Origin: Alphaproteobacteria bacterium
Lineage (GTDB): Bacteria; Pseudomonadota; Alphaproteobacteria; Rhizobiales; Hyphomicrobiaceae
Reading direction: 5' to 3'
DNA length: 64,000 bases
Assembly: GCA_022600345.1 (NCBI GenBank)
Contig: JAHZKP010000052.1
Span: forward strand, 1-64,000
In this document: piece by piece, positions 28,614 through 38,000 of the stretch
Position numbering within the stretch: position 1 is the first letter of the stretch
Layout of the letters: each line of letters begins with the position of its first letter
Notes under the pieces: model-generated
The model's database searches: none
What the model was told of the DNA's origin: nothing
Seen by the model: the letters and a program-made list of their open reading frames with translations, nothing else
Position numbers and translations under genes: made by a program

Positions 28614-29201
28614 CTACTTCTTCTTCTTTTTAGGCTTGGTGATGATGCGTGGTGGCAGGTCCGCAGCGGCAGGTCTCTTCTCGGCATCGTCGCCACCGAG
28701 GACGGAGACTTCGGCTGTGCGATCGGTCTTGGTCCACCCATCCGTGGTTTGGGTGAAGATGTACTCGGCCAATGCGCCCTTCTTGACCGCCTGCACCCAT
28801 CCGCCACCTTCTTCATTGAATTTGATGTGGCGGCCCTGAATTCGCATGGTCCAGGTTTTTGCCTTCGTGTCTCTTGTTGCAATGCAGGTGACGGATTTGA
28901 GCCAGACGAAGCCGGTGACGGGTTTGGCTATCGTCTTCGAGGGCAATAATGGATTTTTTTGTTCGACCTTGACGGTGTAGCTGGAGAACCAGTCCTTTGC
29001 GATGACGAGCCACTTGCCGGCGAACTGCTGGTAGGTCTGATCGATTTGTTGGAAGAGTTCTGGGACTGAGACTTCGCCGCATGGGATGGAGTAGCGTTTG
29101 GCTGAGGCCGGGTCTGCGCTCAGAATCGCGATCGAGATGAGTGATGCCAGCCCGACGGTTACGGGCAGACGGCGGGTCGACGGTCTCGCGTTGTTAGTCA
29201 T
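28614..29201 (-). CDS. secreted hypothetical protein with C-terminal poly-lysine tail
   Basis: N-terminal signal-like VGLASLISIAILSADPASA; ends PPRIITKPKKKKK. Confidence 0.65.
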   Translation of the reverse strand: MTNNARPSTRRLPVTVGLASLISIAILSADPASAKRYSIPCGEVSVPELFQQIDQTYQQFAGKWLVIAKDWFSSYTVKVEQKNPLLPSKTIAKPVTGFVWLKSVTCIATRDTKAKTWTMRIQGRHIKFNEEGGGWVQAVKKGALAEYIFTQTTDGWTKTDRTAEVSVLGGDDAEKRPAAADLPPRIITKPKKKKK

Positions 29202-29591
29202 GGAAACGGGCTACTCGGCGTGATTGGGGTGGTGCGGCATCTCGGGTGCTTGTTGATAGGGCATGTTTGCTGGCATGCGCAAGTTCTTGGTTTTTCGTAG
29301 TGAATTTGCCCGGCGGCGCGCCTGAGTGTGCTGGAGTGAGAGTATCACGCAAGATGATGCGTCTTTTTCGACATGCGACATTGCTCGGACTTGGTGAAAG
29401 CCGGCGATTCAATCAAAAACACAGGCGCGGTCGTTATCGTCTTGATCGGGCTCATGGAATATTGGCGCGGCTTTGGTGTAGACTTGCTGGGTAAGGTGTC
29501 GTCTTGCCGGGTAGAAAACGAGCGTTCCGGGTGGAAAGATGTTCATCTTGATACCGTCCAACAACCATCGCTAACCAATTGAGCCCGAATA

Positions 29592-30128
29592 ATGGCCCGT
29601 GTACTCCTCGCCTTTGCTTCCCAGGAAGGTCACACCGAGCGGATTTCCCATCATGTCGCACGCAAGCTCGAAGATCTGGAGCACGTTGTTCGGCTGATCA
29701 ACCTGACGAACCACGATGGCGAGGCTGGTGCTGATGATTGCGATGCTTCGTTGCTGGCCGGGTCGGTCCACCGTGGCTGTTTCGCCATGGAGCTTTCCAG
29801 TTTCTTGATGCGTCATGGTCCGGCTATCCGTTCGCACGCGTCAGCCTTTTTGCCCGTGAGCCTGTCAGCGGCGTCGCACAATCAATGTGAAATCGACGCT
29901 GTCGGTGAAATCGCGGACCGGTTCTTATTCGAAGCTGGATGGCATCCCGACTACGTGGAGCATGTGGCAGGTGCGGTGCAGGACCGGCAACTGAACATGG
30001 TCGAGAAGGTGGTGATGCATTCGATCCTGCATCAACATGGCGAAGAAGCCGATCCTTCAGGCGATACGGTGCTTACAAACTGGGAAAAGCTCGACCGGTT
30101 CGTGAAGAAATTTGCTGCAAGGTTGTGA
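29592..30128 (+). CDS. hemG: flavodoxin-domain protein, HemG-type protoporphyrinogen dehydrogenase-like
   Basis: MARVLLAFASQEGHTERISHHVARKLEDL; AFLPVSLSAASH; FLFEAGWHPDYVEHVAGAVQDRQLNMVEKVVMHSIL...TNWEKLDRFVKKFA parallels the HemG layout. Confidence 0.65.
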   Translation: MARVLLAFASQEGHTERISHHVARKLEDLEHVVRLINLTNHDGEAGADDCDASLLAGSVHRGCFAMELSSFLMRHGPAIRSHASAFLPVSLSAASHNQCEIDAVGEIADRFLFEAGWHPDYVEHVAGAVQDRQLNMVEKVVMHSILHQHGEEADPSGDTVLTNWEKLDRFVKKFAARL

Positions 30129-30139
30129 AGCAGGAGTTT

Positions 30140-30913
30140 TCAGGACTTGGTGGGGGGCTGGGCATTCTGCCCGTATGAGGCAAAGCGCTCGAGTACGTCG
30201 GTCATGGCCTTCTTGCCCAGAATTTTTGGTTTTCCCAGATTCAGGACATTGACGTACTGCTGGGCTAGGACTTCGACCTCGTGGGCCAGTTCCAGCGCGC
30301 TATCCAGATCCTTGGCGATGGCGATCTGGCCGTGGTTGGCCATCAGCAGGGCGTTGCGGTCGCTCAATCCTTCAGCGACATATTCGGCGAGCTTTACGGT
30401 GCCGAATGGTGCGTAGGGAATCAGCGGAATATCGGTGCCACCGGCGACGGCAATCATATAGTGGAACGCGGGTATGGGCTTGTGGGCGCAGGCTAACACG
30501 GTTGCATGCAAGGAGTGCGTGTGGACGACGGCGGCCATGTCGGGGCGGGCGAGATACGCGGCCAGATGGAAGCGCCATTCGCTGGATGGCTTTTTGGACC
30601 GTGCCGGTGTGGTGCCGTCGTGATCGACATAAACGATATCTGCCGGCTTGAGTTGGTCATAGGCAATGCCGGTCGGTGTGATCAACATGCCCGATTTCCA
30701 GCGGCAGGAGACGTTGCCTGAGCGCCCTGGGGACAATTGCGAGCGGCTCATTTCAAGCGAGATGCGAATAATCGCCTTGCGGGCGGACGTCTCGGCGGCC
30801 TTAGAGACAGCCGCTTTGCCGGCTGGCGTTTTGGCTGCGGGCTTTCGGGCCACCGGCTTACGGGCCGGGGCTTTTGGGGCTGTTTTCGGGGGGGCAGTTT
30901 TCTTAGACGCCAT
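30140..30913 (-). CDS. class II aldolase/adducin family protein with Lys/Ala/Pro-rich N-terminal tail
   Basis: Aldolase core: SRSQLSPGRSGNVSCRWKSGMLITPTGIAYDQLKPADIVYVD...AAVVHTHSLHATVLA...ALLMANHGQIAIAKDLDSALELAHEVEVLAQQY. Preceded by MASKKTAPPKTAPKAPARKPVARKPAAKTPAGKAAVSKAA. Confidence 0.85.
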   Translation of the reverse strand: MASKKTAPPKTAPKAPARKPVARKPAAKTPAGKAAVSKAAETSARKAIIRISLEMSRSQLSPGRSGNVSCRWKSGMLITPTGIAYDQLKPADIVYVDHDGTTPARSKKPSSEWRFHLAAYLARPDMAAVVHTHSLHATVLACAHKPIPAFHYMIAVAGGTDIPLIPYAPFGTVKLAEYVAEGLSDRNALLMANHGQIAIAKDLDSALELAHEVEVLAQQYVNVLNLGKPKILGKKAMTDVLERFASYGQNAQPPTKS

Positions 30914-30987
30914 ACGGGCAAACCTCAGGCTTTGCGATGCGGCTGGCAATGAGTTTGCCGAAACGGCGCTAACGAAGCCCTAAAAAT

Positions 30988-31018
30988 ACAAAAGAGCAGG
31001 AAATCCTGCTCTTTTGAA
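30988..31018. terminator. bidirectional rho-independent terminator
   Basis: Perfect inverted repeat AAAAGAGCAGG-AAAT-CCTGCTCTTTT with flanking A/T runs. Confidence 0.75.
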
Positions 31019-31472
31019 ACGCCGGCCGAGACCGAAACTGTTTTGCTGCTTTCCCAAGTTCATGGGATTAGCAACTAAGCGAGCCTTTGTGGGGCTCTTT
31101 GCGTCCATCCCTAGACTTGGGCTCTTAGCCGGTACTTCATGCGGCTTGCGTCCCTTTTTTATTAACGAGGCCGTTATAGCCGAGGTGTGGTCTGCTGTCA
31201 CGGGCAAAATCGTGAAAAGTGATCATGATTTAGCGCCGGTGGTTGATATTTGTGCAATGGGCCGTTGCGGTTTTTTCCGATGCCTCAGATCGGGTTTCGG
31301 TCAATTTGCATTTGCCGATCGGGGTTATCGGCGGCACACAATCGGATGCGGGATTGCGCCGTGCCCCGTTCCTGGGTAATAGCGGCGACACCTTTTTTGT
31401 CTGGTGCGGTCGCGCATTTCAGGCCGATTGGTATCGAATGCCAAGATTAAGAGAATTTGCGGAAGGTCCTTC

Positions 31473-32819
31473 ATGCATCTCAGTCGTTATTTTCTTCCTG
31501 TCTTGCGTGACACGCCAAAGGAAGCCGAGATCGTTTCGCACCAACTGATGTTGCGCGCGGGCATGGTCAAGCAATCGGCTGCGGGGATCTATTCGTGGCT
31601 GCCGCTGGGGCTGAAGGTTCTCAAAAAGATCGAAGCAATCGTGCGCGAGGAGCAGAACCGCGCAGGCGCCGTCGAGATCCTGATGCCGACGATCCAGTCG
31701 GCTGACTTGTGGCGCGAATCGGGACGTTACGAGGCTTACGGCAAGGAGATGCTGCGCATCGTCGACCGTCATGAGCGCGACATGCTTTTCGGACCGACGG
31801 CTGAAGAGGTGGTGACGGCGATCTTCCGCGATAGTGTGCGCAGTTATAAGGATCTGCCCAAGAACCTCTACAATATCCAATGGAAATTCCGCGATGAGAT
31901 TCGCCCCCGATTCGGGGTGATGCGAGGGCGCGAGTTCCTGATGAAGGACGCTTATTCCTTCGACATGACCATCGATGATGCGCGGGCCACCTATCAACGG
32001 ATGTTTGCGGCCTATTTGCGGACGTTTGCGCGGATGGGTCTGAAGTCGGTGCCGATGAAGGCGGACACAGGGCCGATCGGAGGCGACTTGTCCCACGAGT
32101 TCATTATCCTGGCGGAGACCGGCGAAAGCGAAGTGTTTTTGCATAAGGATCTTTTGGACGAAGAAGTGCCGCCAGCCGATACGGATTTCTTCGGGGACTT
32201 GTCGGGCATCATGGACGCCTGGACATCGAAGTATGCGGCAACAGACGAGATCCACGATGCTGCAAGCTTCGAAGCCGACGTTCCCGAAGATAAGCGGGTG
32301 ACGGCGCGCGGGATCGAGGTCGGCCATATCTTTTATTTCGGGACTAAGTATTCGGCTGCCATGGGGGCCAAGGTGCAAGGCGCAGATGGTGAGTGGGTGA
32401 CGCCGGAAATGGGGTCTTATGGCGTTGGTGTTTCGCGACTGGCGGGAGCAATCATTGAGGCCAGCCATGATGATAATGGAATAATCTGGCCGGTGCCGGT
32501 GGCGCCGTTCGAGGTCGGGCTTATCAACCTGAGAGCCGGGGATGCTGGCACCGATGGGGCCTGCTCAGGTCTTTATGAAAAGCTGCAGGCGTCTGGAATC
32601 GATGTGCTCTACGACGATAGAGATGAGCGGGCGGGTGCGAAGTTCTCCACTATGGATTTGATCGGCGTGCCCTATCAGTTGATCGTCGGGCCCAGGAGTG
32701 TGAAAAACGGCGAAGTGGAAATCAAGATTCGCGCTACCGGTGAACGCGAGACATTGACTGTCGAAGCCGGACTTAATCGCGTCATCGAAGGCGTCCAAGG
32801 TCAGCGGATTCTCGCTTGA
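31473..32819 (+). CDS. proS: prolyl-tRNA synthetase (short form)
   Basis: [96 protein letters not shown]; start at MHLS. Confidence 0.97.
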   Translation: MHLSRYFLPVLRDTPKEAEIVSHQLMLRAGMVKQSAAGIYSWLPLGLKVLKKIEAIVREEQNRAGAVEILMPTIQSADLWRESGRYEAYGKEMLRIVDRHERDMLFGPTAEEVVTAIFRDSVRSYKDLPKNLYNIQWKFRDEIRPRFGVMRGREFLMKDAYSFDMTIDDARATYQRMFAAYLRTFARMGLKSVPMKADTGPIGGDLSHEFIILAETGESEVFLHKDLLDEEVPPADTDFFGDLSGIMDAWTSKYAATDEIHDAASFEADVPEDKRVTARGIEVGHIFYFGTKYSAAMGAKVQGADGEWVTPEMGSYGVGVSRLAGAIIEASHDDNGIIWPVPVAPFEVGLINLRAGDAGTDGACSGLYEKLQASGIDVLYDDRDERAGAKFSTMDLIGVPYQLIVGPRSVKNGEVEIKIRATGERETLTVEAGLNRVIEGVQGQRILA

Positions 32820-32910
32820 GTTGGCGGCCTGACAGGTCTTTTGCCAGGCCGTCTATGATGCCGGGCCATGAATAAGGGCTGGAGCAGTTGTGCAACCACG
32901 AGGGGACTAA

Positions 32911-34194
32911 ATGGCGGCCGGACGGAACAAGCCTATAAACGGAACCTCTGCGTTTGCGCCGTTCGAGTGGATGCTGGCGCTGCGTTATCTAAGAGCGCGC
33001 CGCAAGGAAGGATTCATCTCGGTGATTGCCGGGTTTTCCTTCGTCGGCATCATGCTTGGGGTCGCAACCTTGATCATCGTGATGGCGGTGATGAATGGGT
33101 TTCGCAATGATCTTTTTTCCAAAATCCTCGGGCTTAACGGTCACGTTGTCGTTTTAAAGATCGGAGAGCCGTTCAAGGATTACGATGCCATTGCCAAACG
33201 GATCGAGCAGGTGCCCGGCGTACAGCATGCGCTGCCGTTGATCGAGGGCCAGGTGATGGTCTCCTCAAAGGTGCAGGCTACCGGTGGTCTGGTTCGGGGA
33301 ATGTCGGAAGCCGGGCTGAAATCCTTGAAGCTCGTTTCGGGGAATATCCTTTCGGGCACTCTGGATGGGTTCGATGAGTCTCGGGCGATCGCGGTTGGGA
33401 CGCGGTTGGCAAGTGCGCTGGGCGTCAATCAGAATGATTCCATTACGCTGGTGTCGCCCAGAGGCGCGACGACACCATTCGGGACTGCACCACGGACCCG
33501 GACTTATAGGATTGCGGCCATCTTCGAGATGGGGATGAGCGAATACGACCGGTCCGTCATCTTCATGCCGCTTAGCGAAGCGCAGCGTTATTTTTCCAAG
33601 CGCGAGGCGGTGGATGTTCTGGAAGTGCTGGTCGATGATCCCGAAGCGGTGAACGCCTACCAGGCTGACATCCGCACGGCGATCGGCAACACCTATCAGA
33701 CCACCGATTGGCGGCAACGCAACGAGACGTTCTTCAAGGTGCTCGAAATCGAGAGGCTGGTGATGTTCATCATCCTGTCGCTGATTATCCTGGTGGCGGC
33801 GCTCAATATCGTTTCAGGAATGATGATGTTGGTGAAGGACAAGGGGCGCGATATCGCCATTCTGCGCACCATGGGAGCAACGCGGGGTTCAGTGATGCGT
33901 GTGTTTCTGATAACCGGCGCGGCGATCGGCGTGGTTGGCACGCTGGCAGGGTTCGTTCTGGGCGTGGTGTTTTGCTGGAACATCGAATCCATCAAGAACA
34001 TCGTGGCCTGGGTGACGAATACAGAGCTGTTCGACCCCAAGATTTATTATCTGACAAAACTGCCCGCCCAGATCGATCCGGTCGAGACGGCCTATATCGT
34101 TGCAATGGGGCTGGGTCTTTCCATACTCGCAACGATTTATCCGTCCTGGCGGGCGTCGACGCTCGATCCCGTCGAAGCCTTGAGGTACGAGTGA
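32911..34194 (+). CDS. lolC: lipoprotein-releasing ABC transporter permease (LolC/LolE family)
   Basis: FEWMLALRYLRARRKEGFISVIAGFSFVGIMLGVATLIIVMAVMNGFRNDLFSKILGLNGHVVV; C-terminal YPSWRASTLDPVEALRYE. Confidence 0.93.
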   Translation: MAAGRNKPINGTSAFAPFEWMLALRYLRARRKEGFISVIAGFSFVGIMLGVATLIIVMAVMNGFRNDLFSKILGLNGHVVVLKIGEPFKDYDAIAKRIEQVPGVQHALPLIEGQVMVSSKVQATGGLVRGMSEAGLKSLKLVSGNILSGTLDGFDESRAIAVGTRLASALGVNQNDSITLVSPRGATTPFGTAPRTRTYRIAAIFEMGMSEYDRSVIFMPLSEAQRYFSKREAVDVLEVLVDDPEAVNAYQADIRTAIGNTYQTTDWRQRNETFFKVLEIERLVMFIILSLIILVAALNIVSGMMMLVKDKGRDIAILRTMGATRGSVMRVFLITGAAIGVVGTLAGFVLGVVFCWNIESIKNIVAWVTNTELFDPKIYYLTKLPAQIDPVETAYIVAMGLGLSILATIYPSWRASTLDPVEALRYE

Positions 34195-34216
34195 TGCCGG
34201 GGGGGAGACGTCAAGC

Positions 34217-34918
34217 ATGAGTACGCCAATTCTACAGCTCAGCGGGTTGAGCCGTACATTCCATCAGGGGCATCGCGAGATCCGCGTGCTGGATGGGGCG
34301 TCGGCCGTGATTTATCCAGGCGAGGCGGTTGCGCTTGTGGGGCCGTCTGGCGCGGGCAAGTCGACGCTATTGCATATCGCGGGCCTTCTGGAGGCGGCTG
34401 ATGGCGGAAGCGTGGTGATCGATGGGCGCGAATGCATGGGGTTGTCGGATGCCGAGCGCACGCGGGTGCGCCGCTCGGATATGGGCTTCGTCTATCAGTT
34501 TCATCAGTTACTGCCTGAGTTTTCGGCGCTGGAGAACGTGGTCATTCCGCAAATGATCATGGGCCGTAAAAAGCGCGATGCGGAAAAGCGCGCGACGAGG
34601 TTGCTGTCCGAAGTTGGGTTGGCGGAGCGGCTGCATCACCGGCCCGCAGAGTTGTCGGGTGGAGAGCAGCAGCGAACGGCGATCTGCCGGGGGCTGGCCA
34701 ATGAGCCGCGCTTGCTGCTTGCTGATGAGCCGACCGGCAATCTGGACCCGCGCACTTCGGAACGGGTTTTTACAGCCTTGATCGATCTCATTCACCGAAC
34801 CGGTGTGGCGGCCCTTATTGCGACCCATAACCTCGATCTGGCAGCCCGCATGGACCGAACGTTGCGGTTGGCCGATGGGCATTTGGAAGAGATCGCACCA
34901 GGGCAGGCAGCAGAGTAG
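34217..34918 (+). CDS. lolD: lipoprotein-releasing ABC transporter ATP-binding protein
   Basis: Walker A GPSGAGKSTLL, signature LSGGEQQR, Walker B LLLADEPTGNLD; next to the LolC-like permease. Confidence 0.93.
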   Translation: MSTPILQLSGLSRTFHQGHREIRVLDGASAVIYPGEAVALVGPSGAGKSTLLHIAGLLEAADGGSVVIDGRECMGLSDAERTRVRRSDMGFVYQFHQLLPEFSALENVVIPQMIMGRKKRDAEKRATRLLSEVGLAERLHHRPAELSGGEQQRTAICRGLANEPRLLLADEPTGNLDPRTSERVFTALIDLIHRTGVAALIATHNLDLAARMDRTLRLADGHLEEIAPGQAAE

Positions 34919-35013
34919 GCGGTGGGACCGGGCATAAGCGGGCCTTGGAAACAGCGGTGGAGTTCGCCTCGTTGTGTCGTGCGTTGGTGGGTGCCGGGCG
35001 CTAAACTGGCACC

Positions 35014-38000
35014 ATGACAAAAACGATTCGATCCAGAAATGCACAAAAGGTGACGGCGGCGCTTGCTGGGAGCAGCGGGGCTGACGCTGGCGCAGAAAAG
35101 ACGGCAGATGCCAAAGACGATGGATTGGCATTTGTGCATTTGCGCTCGCACTCGGCCTATTCGCTTCTGGAAGGGGCGTTGCCGATACCCAGGCTGGTCG
35201 AATTATCGAAGCAGCACGGGTTTCCGGCTCTCGGGCTGACGGACACCAACAACCTGTTCGGTGCGCTCGACTTTTCCGAGAAAATGGCCAAGGCGGGGTT
35301 GCAGCCGATTATCGGGGTGACGCTGGCGCTCGATTTCGAGGGTGACGGACAGAAAGACCCGCTTGGTTCGGGGCGGCCGATGAAGGCGGGTGAGAGCCAG
35401 CATCACCGTTTGGCGCGCGATGGGTTCGTGGCGCTGCTGGCGGCGAGCGAAGCTGGTTACGTCAATCTGATGGCCATCGTCAGCGCGGCGCATCTTGATG
35501 TCGAGGATGGCGCCCCACCGCATGTCACGATCTCGAATTTGGAAGCTCATGGCGAGGGGTTGATTGCGCTAACGGGTGGTCCCGATGGGCCGATCGATCG
35601 TGCGATTTTCGATGCGCGCGGGGCGATTGCCCGGGGCCGGTTGGAGCGCCTGGCGAAGCTGTTCGGGGACCGGCTCTATGTCGAGATCCAACGGCACGGT
35701 GTTGAGCGTGAGAAGGTGGTTGAACCGCAGTTGCTCGATCTTGCCTACGACTTGGAATTGCCGATCGTGGCGACCAACGAAGCCTTCTTTGCCGAGCCTG
35801 GAGATCATGAGGCGCATGATGCGTTGGTGTGCATATCGGAGGGGCGCTATGTGGTTGAGGAAGACCGCAGGAGGCTGACCGCGCAGCACTACTTCAAGAC
35901 CGGTAAGGAGATGGCGGCGCTGTTTGCCGATCTGCCGGAAGCTGTCGCCAACAGTGTGGAGATTGCCAAACGGTGTCACTTCCGGGTGCTTGGGCGCAAT
36001 CCGATTTTGCCCAGGTTCGTTGCAAGTGCGGAAGGCAAGAGCGAAGAAGAACTGGTCGAGGAAGAGGCTGCGGAATTCAAGCGGCAGGCCGAGGAAGGGT
36101 TGGTGCGCAGGCTGGAAGCGCACGGACCGGCGGAAGGTTTCAAGGTCGAGGATTATAATGAACGGTTGGCCTACGAGATCGGCATCATTATCAAGATGCA
36201 GTTTCCCGGCTACTTCCTGATCGTTGCCGACTTCATCAAGTGGTCGAAGGCTCAAGGCATTCCCGTTGGGCCGGGGCGCGGATCGGGGGCCGGATCGCTT
36301 GTTGCCTACGCGCTGACGATCACGGATCTGGATCCATTGCGCTTCGGGTTGTTGTTTGAACGGTTCCTCAATCCTGAACGTGTGTCGATGCCCGACTTCG
36401 ACATCGACTTCTGCCAGGACCGTCGCGAAGAAACCATTCGATACGTGCAGGAGAAGTACGGTCACGACCGGGTGGCGCAGATTATCACGCACGGAAAGCT
36501 GCAGGCGCGCGCGGTGTTGCGCGACGTGGGGCGCGTTCTGCAGATGCCTTACGGGCAGGTCGACAAGCTGTGCAAGATGGTTCCCAACAACCCGGCGGCC
36601 CCTGTGACTTTGCCCGAGGCGATTGAAGAAGAACCCAAGTTGCAGGAGGCGCGCGATAGCGAACCGCTGGTGGCGCAGCTTCTGGAAACTTCGCAAAAGC
36701 TGGAGGGGCTCTACCGGCATGCGTCCACGCATGCTGCCGGCATGGTGATCGGCGACCGGCCGCTCAACCAACTGGTGCCGCTTTACCGCGATCCGAAATC
36801 GGATATGCCGGTGACGCAGTTCAACTGGAAGCTTGTTGAAGCTGCCGGGCTGGTGAAGTTCGACTTCCTCGGCCTCAAGACACTGACGGTTCTGAAAAAG
36901 GCCGTCGAACTGGTCAAGCGGGCGCGCGGGATCGATGTCGAACTGGAAAAGCTCGATGTGTTCGACAAGAAATCCTACGAGCTTCTGGCGCGGGCCGATA
37001 CGGTTGGTGTGTTCCAGTTGGAATCGACTGGCATGAGGGAAAGTTTGAAGCGCCTGAAGCCCGACCGCTTCGAAGACATCATTGCCATGGTGGCGCTTTA
37101 TCGCCCCGGTCCGATGGACAACATCCCAACATATATTCACCGCAAGCACGGCGAGGAGCCGGTCGACTGTCTGCACCCGATGCTTGAAGGCATTCTGTCG
37201 GAAACCTATGGCGTCATCATCTATCAGGAGCAGGTGATCCAGATCGCGCAGGTGATGGGTGGCTATACGCTGGGCCAGGCCGACATGCTGCGCCGCGCGA
37301 TGGGTAAGAAAGACAAAGACGAGATGGCGCGCCAGGAGAAGCGCTTTATCGAGGGTGCCGTTGAGCGTGGTGTCGCCAAGAAGGAAGCGGCCTACATCTT
37401 CGAGTTGGTGAACAAGTTCGCCGGCTACGGCTTCAACAAATCGCATGCGGCGGCCTATGCGCTGGTCAGCTATCACACCGCCTATATGAAGGCGAATTTC
37501 CGCGAGGAATTTCTGGCAGCATCGATGACGCTCGATATGGCGCAGACCGAGAAGCTTGCCGGGTTTGCAGCGGAAGCAAAGAAGAGCGGCATCAAGGTGC
37601 TGCCGCCGTGCGTGAATAATTCGGAGGTCGATTTTACCGTCGAGCCGGCTTCTCCCTCTCCCCGCAAGCGGGGAGAGGATCGTGGTGGAGCCGCGCTTCC
37701 AGCACGAGGTGAGGGGCGGACACAAGGGCAGGCGTTGCTGGATGACGCTGCCCCTCCCGCGCATTCCGACGCTGCCCCTCCCGCGCATTCCGACGCTGCC
37801 CCTCCCGCTCGTTCCGACGCTGCCCCTCCCCCTAGCCCCCTCCCCGTGAAGAACAGGGAGGGGGAATGCCAGACGGGCGCCATCCGCTACTCGTTGGCGG
37901 CGCTAAAGAACGTTGGGGCGAGTGCGGTTCAAACCATCGTTGATGCCCGCCAGGAAGAGGGGCCGTTCAAGACGCTGGGCGACTTTGCTACGCGGCTCAA

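Noticed and set aside
35569-37788. 739-aa minus-strand ORF opposite dnaE
   Set aside because: Shadow ORF: the opposite strand is unambiguous DnaE, and the translation is rich in His/Arg/Gln without recognisable motifs.
37744-37839. Possible CRISPR-like repeats in dnaE
   Set aside because: 24-bp units are contiguous without spacers and stay in frame; they are a coding minisatellite.
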